Positions 55,287 to 63,847 of a stretch of DNA of 64,000 bases are shown here, piece by piece; the first letter of the stretch is position 1, and each line of letters begins with the position of its first letter. The position numbers and the translations under genes are program-made. The notes beneath the pieces are model-generated. The model made no database searches and was not told the DNA's origin. It worked only from the letters and a program-made list of their open reading frames with translations. The DNA is from an uncultured Rubripirellula sp. (lineage in GTDB: Bacteria; Planctomycetota; Planctomycetia; Pirellulales; Pirellulaceae). Where the stretch lies: positions 62,001-126,000 of the forward strand of contig CALJHC010000001.1 in assembly GCA_938075415.1 (NCBI GenBank). The letters run 5' to 3'.

Positions 55287-56138
55287 CTAAATCTTTGGAC
55301 GACTAATTCGCGAGACCAGAGCGATACCAACCCCTTGCAAGAACAAACTGACGGCAACCAACCAAGACCCCACAATACTTTGAAGAAACGCTGTGAATCG
55401 TGGTGGATCTGACTGCCACATCATGGCTGCCATGAACCAAACCACAGCCAATACGGTCAGAGTGGTCAACGTACCCTGCGTGCTGAGTGTACGAATCTGT
55501 CGGGCAATCGCGAGACGATCACGAATCGTGCTTCCGATGGCCGCGAGTGTTTCTGCCAACTGCCCGCCCACTGTCCAATTCACGTTCAGAGTTGTCGAGA
55601 ACAATCGAAAAGTTTCGGTCGGCACCCTCTGTCCCAGCAAATTGAATACATCCGGTGGTGCGTCACCCAATCGAAGCCTAGCCACCATTTCAAACAATTC
55701 ACCGCGAAGGGGCATTGGCGAGTATTCTGACGCTTGCTGCAAGGACGCTTGCAACGAGGCACCCGAACTGACGCTAGCAATCAAAACATCTATCGCGTCG
55801 GCTAATTGGGATTCCATTTGGGATAAGCGCCAACCATAGATCCAGGCATCAAGCTCGGTACCGATAAATCCTGCGACGATTACCAACCCAAGCACGATGT
55901 TCCATGGCCATCCCCAAATCAAAGCCAAGCTCACACAAATCGGTGTGACAACAAGCCATGGCAGAAGGTAGTGTCGAACGACGAATGGCCCCTCCATCTC
56001 GAACTCAGGAGGCGTATCCGTGTCGTCATCATTCAAACGCTGAAGAATGAAATCTCGCGTAGCTGAACGATACCAGTAGATCACCAAGCCAGCGATTGCC
56101 ATGATCAGTCCCCCAGCGGGAATCAGAATGCCTGTCAT
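55287..56138 (-). CDS. tadB: Tad pilus platform protein TadB
   Basis: 283 residues, GspF-type. It has an N-terminal membrane segment (MTGILIPAGGLIMAIAGLVI), spans near residues 60-95 and a C-terminal membrane pair. The cytosolic domain carries LADAIDVLIASVSSGASLQA, the TadB/TadC hallmark. It starts five bases after the tadA stop and ends 13 bases before tadC. Confidence 0.9.
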   Translation of the reverse strand: MTGILIPAGGLIMAIAGLVIYWYRSATRDFILQRLNDDDTDTPPEFEMEGPFVVRHYLLPWLVVTPICVSLALIWGWPWNIVLGLVIVAGFIGTELDAWIYGWRLSQMESQLADAIDVLIASVSSGASLQASLQQASEYSPMPLRGELFEMVARLRLGDAPPDVFNLLGQRVPTETFRLFSTTLNVNWTVGGQLAETLAAIGSTIRDRLAIARQIRTLSTQGTLTTLTVLAVVWFMAAMMWQSDPPRFTAFLQSIVGSWLVAVSLFLQGVGIALVSRISRPKI

Positions 56139-56143
56139 GACCT

Positions 56144-57538
56144 TTATCTCCCGAACCAGTTACGATCGACCTCATTAATTCCTCGCGAAATTAGTTCATC
56201 GACAATCCGCGGAACCACACCCGTTGCCTTGAACGAACCTGTGATCCGGTTTTCCGACCGTCCGGTTGGTTGAAAAGTGAAGATGTCCTGCAACTGAGGA
56301 GTCCTGCCCTCGATTCCAACCACTTCCGTAATTGTTTCAATTCGCCGCACTCCGTCCTCGTAGCGACGAACATGCACCAGATAATCCACCGCAGAAACGG
56401 CATGCTCGCGAATTGCCTGGGAGGGTAAATCCATACCCGCCATCATGACCATTGTTTCAAGTCGGGCAAAAGCGTCTCTGGGACTATTCGCATGAATGGT
56501 CGTCAGACTGCCATCATGTCCGGTATTCATTGCCTGCAGCATATCGAGCGCTTCACCAGCACGCACTTCACCCATCACAATCCGATCAGGTCGCATTCGC
56601 AATGCATTAACGACCAAATCACGTTGCGAAATCACTCCCCTTCCTTCGGTATTAGGAGCTCGCGATTCCATACGAATCACATGCGTCTGGGGCAGCATCA
56701 ACTCCGCAGCATCTTCGATGGTGATTACACGTTCTTTATCAGGAATCGCTTCTGCGATTGCACCTAAAAGTGTTGATTTACCACTACCTGTACCGCCGGT
56801 CACAATCACACTTTTTCGATGCCGAATGAGTGCTTCAAGAAACCGATCCATTGCGTCGGAGAACATCCCCAACCGAAGCAAGTCTGCTCGGGTCAAACGT
56901 CTGCGTCCAAAACGGCGGATGGACAAAGTTGGGCCATCAATAGTTACCGGAGGCAGTGTTGCATTGACGCGGCTACCATCGGGAAGGCGTGCATCCACCA
57001 TGGGTGCAGACGTATCAATTCTTCGTCCAACACGAGAAGCGATCCGCCCAATGATGCGAACCAAGTGTTCGTCGTTACGAAATCGAACGTCCGTTTCCTC
57101 CAACATGCCAAATCGTTCAACGAACACATGATCGTAACGATTTACCAGGATATCAGTGACGGCTGGATCGGCCATCAGCGGAGCCAAGGGACCCATACCA
57201 AGTGTTTCTTCCAGAAGATCGCTGGCAAGGCGACTGCGTTCGCTGTCATTGAGCGGCCAGTCTTCCGTTTCCAAAATATCAGAAACAAACTGATCAATTA
57301 ATGACTTGAGTTCGCTGTCGCCTCGAGCCAGCGCCCCCTGACGATTCAATTCATCAATCAAGCGTTCATGCAAATCGCCCTTGATTGCCTGATACTCGAT
57401 GTTTCGATTTACACGGCGTTGACCTGCCGGATCGGGACTGGCCTCACCCGATTCGGACCTGGTTGGCCGCAGTCGATCTTTAGGTACCTCGATCGATTTA
57501 CGTTGCAGGCGTTCCCGTAAAGATTGCCGATCGCTCAT
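56144..57538 (-). CDS. tadA: Tad pilus motor ATPase TadA/CpaF
   Basis: 464 residues. The N-terminal domain (about 50-220) is that of secretion ATPases; the RecA-like domain holds the Walker A motif GGTGSGKST (about 248-256), the Asp box ITIEDAAEL, and the Walker B region MRPDRIVMGEVRAGEALDML with the later His box HDGSLTTIHANS. It powers pilus extension and retraction at the inner membrane. Its start overlaps the tadZ stop by four bases (ATGA). It is the only TadA in the window. Confidence 0.95.
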   Translation of the reverse strand: MSDRQSLRERLQRKSIEVPKDRLRPTRSESGEASPDPAGQRRVNRNIEYQAIKGDLHERLIDELNRQGALARGDSELKSLIDQFVSDILETEDWPLNDSERSRLASDLLEETLGMGPLAPLMADPAVTDILVNRYDHVFVERFGMLEETDVRFRNDEHLVRIIGRIASRVGRRIDTSAPMVDARLPDGSRVNATLPPVTIDGPTLSIRRFGRRRLTRADLLRLGMFSDAMDRFLEALIRHRKSVIVTGGTGSGKSTLLGAIAEAIPDKERVITIEDAAELMLPQTHVIRMESRAPNTEGRGVISQRDLVVNALRMRPDRIVMGEVRAGEALDMLQAMNTGHDGSLTTIHANSPRDAFARLETMVMMAGMDLPSQAIREHAVSAVDYLVHVRRYEDGVRRIETITEVVGIEGRTPQLQDIFTFQPTGRSENRITGSFKATGVVPRIVDELISRGINEVDRNWFGR

Positions 57539-58785
57539 AACGGTTCGCTCCGAGGAGACTGATCAAGTCGATCGAACTGCTCAGCCGGCGTATTCTGCGC
57601 CGACTCAAAACCAGCCGTTTCTCCTGCCGCGGGTTCTGACAATGAAACCTGCAAGTCTTTGACAATCGTTCGAATTGCCGAGGCAGCCTTATTCCAACGA
57701 GCGGCGTTGAGAACAAACGGTTGTCCCGTATTGGCAGCTAGGATGACTCGTCGATCAAAGGGCACGACGTAGTCGGGCTGCCGACCCAAGTAGCGTCCAA
57801 CGTCGGACACGCGCGGCCCACCCGCACTGGTGGAATAGCGATTCAGCAGAACCTTTTGTCGATGAGCTGGAAAATCTACTTCCTCAAGTAAGTCAAAAAA
57901 GCCCCGAACCGTCTGGAGTGTTGGAACAACGTTTTCAACCACGACGACAGCTTGGTCACATAGGTCCAAAACCGCCATGACCGTACGATCAAACAACGGA
58001 AATGTATCAATGATCACATAGTCGTAGGAACGCCGAGCCATCAACAAGACGCGGGACAGGAACGCGTCATCGATTTCCGACGCTTCAATGGCATTCATGG
58101 GAGCGGCAAGCAGATGCAAGCCTGATTCATGAACCGACATCAGCTGAGTCAGCAACTTTTCATCAAGTCGATCCCGCTGCTGCCAAGCATCAACCAAAGT
58201 CGCATCTGGACGAAGATTGAGTTGTGTCGCGCAAACACCCATTTGAAGCGAGCCGTCAATCAGAGCGACGCGATCAGGATGAGTCGATGCCAATTCAACC
58301 GCTACATTGACGGCCGTGGTGCTCTTTCCAACTCCACCCTTGTTACTAATGAAGCTGACCAGCTTACCATTTTCCAGATTTCTATTTCTACGTGGTGTCA
58401 GTCTCCGCTTAAGCACCTGACGCAAGTCATCGCCAGCAACTGGACGACGAAGGAAATCTTCAACACCCAATCGCAACGCGCGCATCATGGTCGCGCTTTC
58501 GCCGTAAGAATGTGGAAGTCGATTAACATCATAAACGCCGACAATTGCCGCGTCCGGTGCAGCTGCAATCGATTCGTCCACTAATGCTTTTAACGTTTCA
58601 AAGTCATCGCTAATCTCAAGGACAACAATGGACGGCTGGAAATCCTTGGCAGCGCTGATCGTACCTCGCAGATCACCTTGGAAATGCAAAACGGGATGAT
58701 TCTCCGCCGAACTCGCAACGGCTCCTCGAAACTCCTCGTCGAGTGTTTCATCGGTTCGATAGATCAGGACTCGCGGACTTGTCAT
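57535..58785 (-). CDS. tadZ: TadZ/CpaE with intact Walker A (Tad locus B)
   Basis: 416 residues. A receiver-like N-domain (about 1-130) precedes a MinD/ParA-type ATPase with the deviant Walker A S-N-K-G-G-V-G-K-S (about 147-155, both Lys present) and later strands VALIDGSLQMG and YDYVIIDTFP. It localises the pilus apparatus. It overlaps tadA and the upstream cpaB by four bases each. Confidence 0.92.
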   Translation of the reverse strand: MTSPRVLIYRTDETLDEEFRGAVASSAENHPVLHFQGDLRGTISAAKDFQPSIVVLEISDDFETLKALVDESIAAAPDAAIVGVYDVNRLPHSYGESATMMRALRLGVEDFLRRPVAGDDLRQVLKRRLTPRRNRNLENGKLVSFISNKGGVGKSTTAVNVAVELASTHPDRVALIDGSLQMGVCATQLNLRPDATLVDAWQQRDRLDEKLLTQLMSVHESGLHLLAAPMNAIEASEIDDAFLSRVLLMARRSYDYVIIDTFPLFDRTVMAVLDLCDQAVVVVENVVPTLQTVRGFFDLLEEVDFPAHRQKVLLNRYSTSAGGPRVSDVGRYLGRQPDYVVPFDRRVILAANTGQPFVLNAARWNKAASAIRTIVKDLQVSLSEPAAGETAGFESAQNTPAEQFDRLDQSPRSEPL

Positions 58786-60515
58786 GGTGACCTCCGATAC
58801 GCTCGTTCAACACGCTTACCATCGATCAGCGTTTCCGTGATGGATATCTCGCTCAACGGATCCGGGTCAGAGTCAAGCTTGCTTGTGGTTTCAGATGAAT
58901 CGGAGGGAAGTGACGCACCGTTGAGATCAGCGGTTCCTGAACGAGCGACACAGAACATGGCGGTTTCCTGGGAAAGGGCTTTCGCAATCAGTGAAATCTC
59001 GTCTGGTCTTATCGCAGCAACAACTCGGTCCTCTAATTTTTGAATCACTAAAACTTCAGTGGCCAAGACACGGTTCACCGCACCAGATTGAAGTTCCGTT
59101 GCGAGCGATGGTGATAGCTCCACCCCCTGCATTGCCCTCTCTAGATCCAAGTCGGTGGAAGCCAACAAATCAAAACGGTCTCCCCGCGCCAACTCTGAAG
59201 CTCCTCGAATACTACTGACTTCAATGGTCAAAGCCATCCGGTCTGCTGGGATGGCGGCTGCCAATCCCGGCTTGGTCCCAGGAGGAAGAACTTTGTCCTC
59301 ACTGAGCTCAGTGCCCGCAGTCAGATCCCGTGCCGCAACGCGTCCACTCCATTTTGAACTCGAACCTTCAACCACTTGGTCAGCAATGACCATTTCGTAC
59401 GCTTTGATATCCTCAATCAAACTGCCTGGCGGCAAAAAATCACTTTCGCTGAAGATATAACCAGGCTCGATGGCGTCACCAACCACTCTTCCGATCAACT
59501 GTTCCGGCCGAGTGATCCAATCTTCCTGCACGTCACTTGGCAAAAAGTAGTACTGACGCAGTTCGCCGGTATTCACTTCTGCAAGGTGCTTAGCCTGAAT
59601 CGTTTGAAACGCTTCGATAGGAACCGCGTTTGCAGGCAAGGCAATCCGTCCGGCCAAGATATCCGCATCGTTGTAGTCACCCAGCTGTTGACCACTACGA
59701 GTAATCATATGGATTTCCAAATCCTCTCCCAAAGCACCAGTCAGTGGCACAGCCTCTCCGGGATCAATCGCGATGCAAACCTGTTCATCCTTGGTACTGT
59801 TTGTGCTGCGTCCTCGTGAATCGCTATCTACCAGATCGAGTCCACCTTGAGTCGTCATGCTTCGATTCGTTGCCAGCGCGATCACTTCGGCATTTTGAAC
59901 CAAGATCCTCACACCAGTCAGAGGTATCGGTTTTCCCCCACGTGTTTTGATACCACCCATCAATAAACCGTACTCGGAACCTGCCTCGTTAGATTCCTTT
60001 GATTGACTGGCTAACAGATCAAATCGGTCACCCGACTTCAGAAAGCGGAGTCCGGGGATCTTTTGGGCATCTAAGAAAAATCCTTGTTTGCCCGCGGGTA
60101 CGCCACCGGCAATCCCGCTTCGACTACCTTCGGGAAGAAAATCCTTCTCGCTAAAGACAAACTCTGCCTGTTTGTCGCGAGCCATCACGCGACCAATGAT
60201 ATTATTGACATCAGTGATCCATTCTGGATGGTCTTCGACTTGTTTTTTTGTCAACCAGAAGTAGCTGTCGTCGCCAACAGCTCGGTCGTAAACATCACTG
60301 CGTTGAACAACCTCAAACGCGTTTAGATTCAAGAGTGACTTGGGAACAGGCACCATACCCTCCCGAGAGTTTTCCTGTGCCAACGCCGCCGTCTGATTGA
60401 GCCACCCTGAAAATTGGACAACACCAAAAGTTAATACGCCACCGGCAATCAGCAGCCCTATAACGATCACCGAACTCGGAAGCGAGCGTTTGCGTGGACG
60501 TCGTTGGTTAACCAT
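58782..60515 (-). CDS. cpaB: CpaB/RcpC-like protein with two tandem modules (Tad locus B)
   Basis: 577 residues, against about 250-360 for a normal CpaB. After one membrane anchor (about 12-36) two similar modules follow (about 60-300 and 300-560). Each has a SAF-like unit with IGRV near the start, then FSE(K/S)DFLP(E/P)GS, then GDRFDLLAS. The duplication points to a larger periplasmic collar than the single-module locus A protein. It starts downstream of the pilin gene past a stem-loop and overlaps tadZ by four bases. Confidence 0.85.
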   Translation of the reverse strand: MVNQRRPRKRSLPSSVIVIGLLIAGGVLTFGVVQFSGWLNQTAALAQENSREGMVPVPKSLLNLNAFEVVQRSDVYDRAVGDDSYFWLTKKQVEDHPEWITDVNNIIGRVMARDKQAEFVFSEKDFLPEGSRSGIAGGVPAGKQGFFLDAQKIPGLRFLKSGDRFDLLASQSKESNEAGSEYGLLMGGIKTRGGKPIPLTGVRILVQNAEVIALATNRSMTTQGGLDLVDSDSRGRSTNSTKDEQVCIAIDPGEAVPLTGALGEDLEIHMITRSGQQLGDYNDADILAGRIALPANAVPIEAFQTIQAKHLAEVNTGELRQYYFLPSDVQEDWITRPEQLIGRVVGDAIEPGYIFSESDFLPPGSLIEDIKAYEMVIADQVVEGSSSKWSGRVAARDLTAGTELSEDKVLPPGTKPGLAAAIPADRMALTIEVSSIRGASELARGDRFDLLASTDLDLERAMQGVELSPSLATELQSGAVNRVLATEVLVIQKLEDRVVAAIRPDEISLIAKALSQETAMFCVARSGTADLNGASLPSDSSETTSKLDSDPDPLSEISITETLIDGKRVERAYRRSP

Positions 60516-60578
60516 GAATCACTCGTGTTTTTTAAAAAATAATCGGATCCTTCCAATATTCGCTTGGCAACACAGCAA

Positions 60579-60606
60579 GCCAGGCAGCCGCTTGGGACTG
60601 CCTGGC
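60579..60606 (-). terminator. Stem-loop between the long pilin and cpaB (locus B)
   Basis: A perfect 9-bp stem GCCAGGCAG / CTGCCTGGC encloses a 10-base loop, 40 bases after the pilin stop and 63 bases before the cpaB start. It lacks a U-run, so it is likely an attenuator or an RNA-stabilising structure that lets pilin mRNA exceed machinery mRNA. Confidence 0.6.
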
Positions 60607-60646
60607 GTTGTGTGTCGAAATTATCTACCGACTCAATGACCAAGTA

Positions 60647-61003
60647 TCAGTCAGCGACGAAAGCTTCACCATCGTTAGCGCCGAGCGCGACTACGTTATT
60701 TTCCAGTTCACCATCGCCGTCTGCATTACCAGTCACACTGGCCCAACTAACTTGACCATTGCTGACGGTAGCACCATCAACATTGGTGGTGGTACCCACA
60801 AATCCACCCGTTGCGATTGCGGCATTGTCTTCGCCGTGCGCTCCAGGCAGCATACCAGCACCGATCGCATACTGATCAGCAACCTTGTGCCCGAAAACGG
60901 AAACCGCAACCAATGCAATCAGAGCGACAGCAGCAACGATAATGATGTATTCAACCAATCCTTGGCCCAGACGATTTTTCCGAGAAGCGTTTTGCTTCGA
61001 CAT
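60647..61003 (-). CDS. Long Flp-like pilin (Tad locus B)
   Basis: 118 residues from the ATG at 61003, fixed by GGAGA seven bases upstream. A short basic leader ends at Gly13; the mature protein starts QGLVEY with Glu5-Tyr6 and a hydrophobic helix (about 17-37). The C-terminal part (about 45-118) is rich in Gly, Ala, Asn, Asp and Val and absent from ordinary Flp pilins of 50-70 residues, so it is probably surface exposed on the fibre. It is the first gene of the locus B operon. Confidence 0.85.
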   Translation of the reverse strand: MSKQNASRKNRLGQGLVEYIIIVAAVALIALVAVSVFGHKVADQYAIGAGMLPGAHGEDNAAIATGGFVGTTTNVDGATVSNGQVSWASVTGNADGDGELENNVVALGANDGEAFVAD

Positions 61004-61403
61004 GATTGTTTCTCCCTTTGGAAAAACGAGTGATGAAATTAAATTAGCCGCCTGACCACTTCTCTGCGCGACAGCGGCCATGCGAAGACCGCGCGGAGCC
61101 GAAAGCTGTCAGGAACGCATCAAAGGTTTGTCATCCAGGAGTGGATAAACGCCGCTTCGAGTGTCGTACTACTTTCGGAATGTTTGCCTGTGGTGAATTC
61201 TTGGAAAGTAAATCAGCTCCAAGAAGGACACCAAGCTCTCTGTATAGATTGCAAATGAGCCCCACCGCGCCGGCACAGCCGATCGGGTTTGGTCGGACCG
61301 TTGACCAACTGCACCGCACGCGGCGGAACGTATTGGTTTTTTAGTCCAGGCAGTGAAGGCAAGCACCAGTCAAGGTCGCTTCTATCACATCGAGGCGGAG
61401 AGA
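61004..61403. other. Upstream region of the long pilin
   Basis: It lies between the pilin start and the end of the small Cys/His-rich gene, and should hold the locus B promoter. Several short frames exist, none with a recognisable sequence. Confidence 0.35.
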
Positions 61404-61823
61404 CTACGCTAGCGGCGTAGGGGGGCCTCGGGGTCGGGGAATCGAACGCGGAGTGGGCTCCGGAACGGTCAATGTGGGAATTTTCGCAATGCCAAGGTCC
61501 AATCGGACGATCAATGGCAAACCCGAATCCCACGCAACACCAACCGGAACACCTAAAGTCTGACAAAGAACGCAGGATTCCGAATGGTGGTCACCATCGC
61601 TACCACTGGGTTCTTGACTCGAGTTTGAATTGGCAGATTGGTCGCCACCCGAAGGCGAATGCTGGCAACAATCAAAATTGCAGTCATTTGCCCCAGAACC
61701 GGCTAACTCGTTAACCAAATGGTCATGTTCACATCCCGCCAAATGCAGCCACACCGGTGCGTGACCAAGAACGGCCACGCCTGCCAGCAGACAGGTGATG
61801 AGGGGGCGAACAAACAAAGTCAT
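61404..61823 (-). CDS. Small exported Cys/His-rich protein, paralogue 1 (DUF2946-like)
   Basis: 139 residues. It has a signal-like N-terminus (LITCLLAGVAVLGHAPVWLHLAGC) and a His/Cys-rich, low-complexity middle (HDH, CNFDCCQH), followed by DHHSESCVLCQT. The tail is Pro-rich and ends RPRGPPTPLA. The C-x2-C next to His residues suggests metal binding, perhaps copper. The plus-strand neighbour at 62095 has the same order of features and ends RGPPRA, so the two are divergent paralogues. Resemblance to DUF2946-type proteins is by pattern only. Confidence 0.65.
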   Translation of the reverse strand: MTLFVRPLITCLLAGVAVLGHAPVWLHLAGCEHDHLVNELAGSGANDCNFDCCQHSPSGGDQSANSNSSQEPSGSDGDHHSESCVLCQTLGVPVGVAWDSGLPLIVRLDLGIAKIPTLTVPEPTPRSIPRPRGPPTPLA

Positions 61824-62094
61824 CGATGACTTTCCAAAGCAGTGTGAAACTTATTGGCAAGCCCCAAGGAGAGTTGAGGTACCAAATATACAATGGACAG
61901 GCCCATATGGTTCGTCAAGAGGCGCAGAATTTTTTCTGTGAAATATGTGTAAAAGAGCGTCCGAAGATGAGCAGCTTCCATTGACTTATTGAAAGCCAGC
62001 AATGACACTTCAATTACCCCTTGGGACAGGACCGGACCGATCTCGGTGGCTTGAGCGATCAACTCACGCCGGTTCTAACTGACTCTTTAACCCG

Positions 62095-62571
62095 TTGGTT
62101 TCACCCTTGAATTTCCGTTCTCAGTTCAGTGCGTACCTTTGCATTGCATCATTGCTTTTGGGCAATGCCGCAGGCTGGTTGCACATTGGCTGTGTGAACA
62201 ACGGAGTTGCCTCCTGTACCGATATCGCCTGTGCTGCAGGTGGCATAGGCGGAGTGTTCGTTGAGGAGAAAGGACACGAGAGTTGTCAACATTCACATGA
62301 CGACCACCAGCCTAACCAGCGAAGCAAAACGCCTCACCACGACTCGACCGACTCCACCCCCGTGGAGAATCCTTATCCGGCCGAGCACGATTCTGACCAT
62401 TGCAGTGTCTGTCAAAACTTCTTCGCTTCCCGAACGGCTGCAAATCTCACGGGACAGACAACCGCAGAATTTCTGCAGAATGCAGAATCCATTCTTCGCC
62501 GCCCAGGTCGTGTGCTCGCATCAAGCCGACCATGGAGAAGTATCTCAGTCAGGGGACCGCCGAGAGCTTAA
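62095..62571 (+). CDS. Small exported Cys/His-rich protein, paralogue 2 (DUF2946-like)
   Basis: 158 residues; the frame has no ATG, so it must start at TTG 62095 or 62107. The N-terminus is signal-like (YLCIASLLLGNAAGWLHIGC). The middle is rich in His, Asp and Ser (HSHDDHQ), followed by HDSDHCSVCQNFF with C-x2-C as in the paralogue. The tail ends SVRGPPRA. It is divergent from paralogue 1 across a 271-base spacer, and may be regulated together with it. Metal binding is inferred. Confidence 0.6.
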   Translation: MVSPLNFRSQFSAYLCIASLLLGNAAGWLHIGCVNNGVASCTDIACAAGGIGGVFVEEKGHESCQHSHDDHQPNQRSKTPHHDSTDSTPVENPYPAEHDSDHCSVCQNFFASRTAANLTGQTTAEFLQNAESILRRPGRVLASSRPWRSISVRGPPRA

Positions 62572-62626
62572 GTGATTCTCGGTTTCTTTACCCCCTTACA
62601 ACTTTGCTTACCTGAGGTACGCAATC

Positions 62627-63847
62627 ATGGCAATTGCCCATGATGTATCCGAGGGCAAGGGCTTGGTAGCGCGTTTGCTGACTACCGACTTTTGTCCATC
62701 GGCAAATCGTTTTGTTTATTGGTTGAAAGAACCAGTTGGCTGGTTCGTTTTGGCGACTGTCGTAAGCGTTGTCGTCGGACTCTACGTTGCACCCATTGGA
62801 TGGACCCTAGCTGCATCACTCGCCTTTCTGATTGCGGTTGGCATGGTATGGCCAGCAATTGCGGTCCGTGCAGTGCGATGTGCCTTGGCCCCTGACAGCC
62901 AGCATGTACATGAGGATGAGGCTTGCGAACTGCGGGTCGAGATTCAAAACCGATGGCCTCTTCCCATTTGGGGTTTAGCGGTCGAAGGATTTCTAGACCG
63001 CAAGTGCGAGTCATCGGACAAGGCGGATATCCCCACCGTAGCGCTCGCTTTCGTGCGAGCGATGGCCACATCGACTTATCGGATTTCATTACGCCCCGAG
63101 TTACGGGGACGATACCCTGACGAGGAGGTAGTGTTGACGTGCTCGTTCCCATTTGGGATCTGGACGGCAAAGCAAAAAATCAAGTACGTGCAACCGATGA
63201 CGGTATGGCCCAAGACGTACCCGATTGCCGGGCAGTCGACAACGGCCGGACGAGAGGCGAGTGATTTCGGCGAAGGTCAGCGCAGCGGACGCATCGGTGA
63301 TTTCCTCGGTGTGCGTGAATATCGCCATAGTGATTGCATGCGTCAGGTGAATTGGGTCGCAACGGCGAGGTATGGTGACTTGATCGTAACTGAACGTCGT
63401 CAACCGCAGTGCTCCGGCATGCTGATCATTGTTGATGCACGCAACCGTCACTCCACTCGTGAACAGCTAGATGATCAGATCCGCGTTGCCGCGAGTTTGT
63501 TGGAAAATTTGCATCAGTCAGCCGTGCCCCTGAGATTACAGGTGGGCAAGCAATACCTTCAAGTCAGGCGGGGCTGGGAAGGCTTTGTGCAGATGATGGA
63601 TCTGTTGGCGGACATCCCAGCTGATGGATTCAATGATTCATCACCGCGACTAGCATCTTTAGAGACTGTCTCGATCAAGATCTCATCAAACGCTGACGGA
63701 AATGTCTTGACGGACATTTCGGATCCAACGGTGAATCAACGATCCATGAACAGCGATAAGCAAAGAGTGATTTATCGCAATCACGGACTTGCAAACCAGT
63801 TGCTTTCGTTTTGGGCGGAGGTGCGTGATGCAAACGTCGTTGCGTAA
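62627..63847 (+). CDS. DUF58-domain protein
   Basis: 406 residues; GAGG lies nine bases before the ATG. Two adjacent membrane segments (about 35-75) are followed by a beta-rich part and the DUF58 core, seen as DFLGVREYRHSDCMRQVNW and GDLIVTERR. A VWA-like region with IIVDARNRHS follows. DUF58 proteins usually sit with a MoxR-type ATPase and a transglutaminase-like membrane protein. No MoxR gene is visible upstream, but the next gene fits the second partner. It overlaps that gene by 20 bases. Confidence 0.9.
   Translation: MAIAHDVSEGKGLVARLLTTDFCPSANRFVYWLKEPVGWFVLATVVSVVVGLYVAPIGWTLAASLAFLIAVGMVWPAIAVRAVRCALAPDSQHVHEDEACELRVEIQNRWPLPIWGLAVEGFLDRKCESSDKADIPTVALAFVRAMATSTYRISLRPELRGRYPDEEVVLTCSFPFGIWTAKQKIKYVQPMTVWPKTYPIAGQSTTAGREASDFGEGQRSGRIGDFLGVREYRHSDCMRQVNWVATARYGDLIVTERRQPQCSGMLIIVDARNRHSTREQLDDQIRVAASLLENLHQSAVPLRLQVGKQYLQVRRGWEGFVQMMDLLADIPADGFNDSSPRLASLETVSIKISSNADGNVLTDISDPTVNQRSMNSDKQRVIYRNHGLANQLLSFWAEVRDANVVA

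Noticed and set aside
56496..57131. Plus-strand frame of 211 codons
   Set aside because: It is antisense to the clearly identified TadA ATPase gene.
61820..62062. Minus-strand frame of 80 codons overlapping the start of Cys/His paralogue 1
   Set aside because: It fills the divergent promoter region, shows no domain and no clear ribosome site; ATGA overlap alone is weak evidence.
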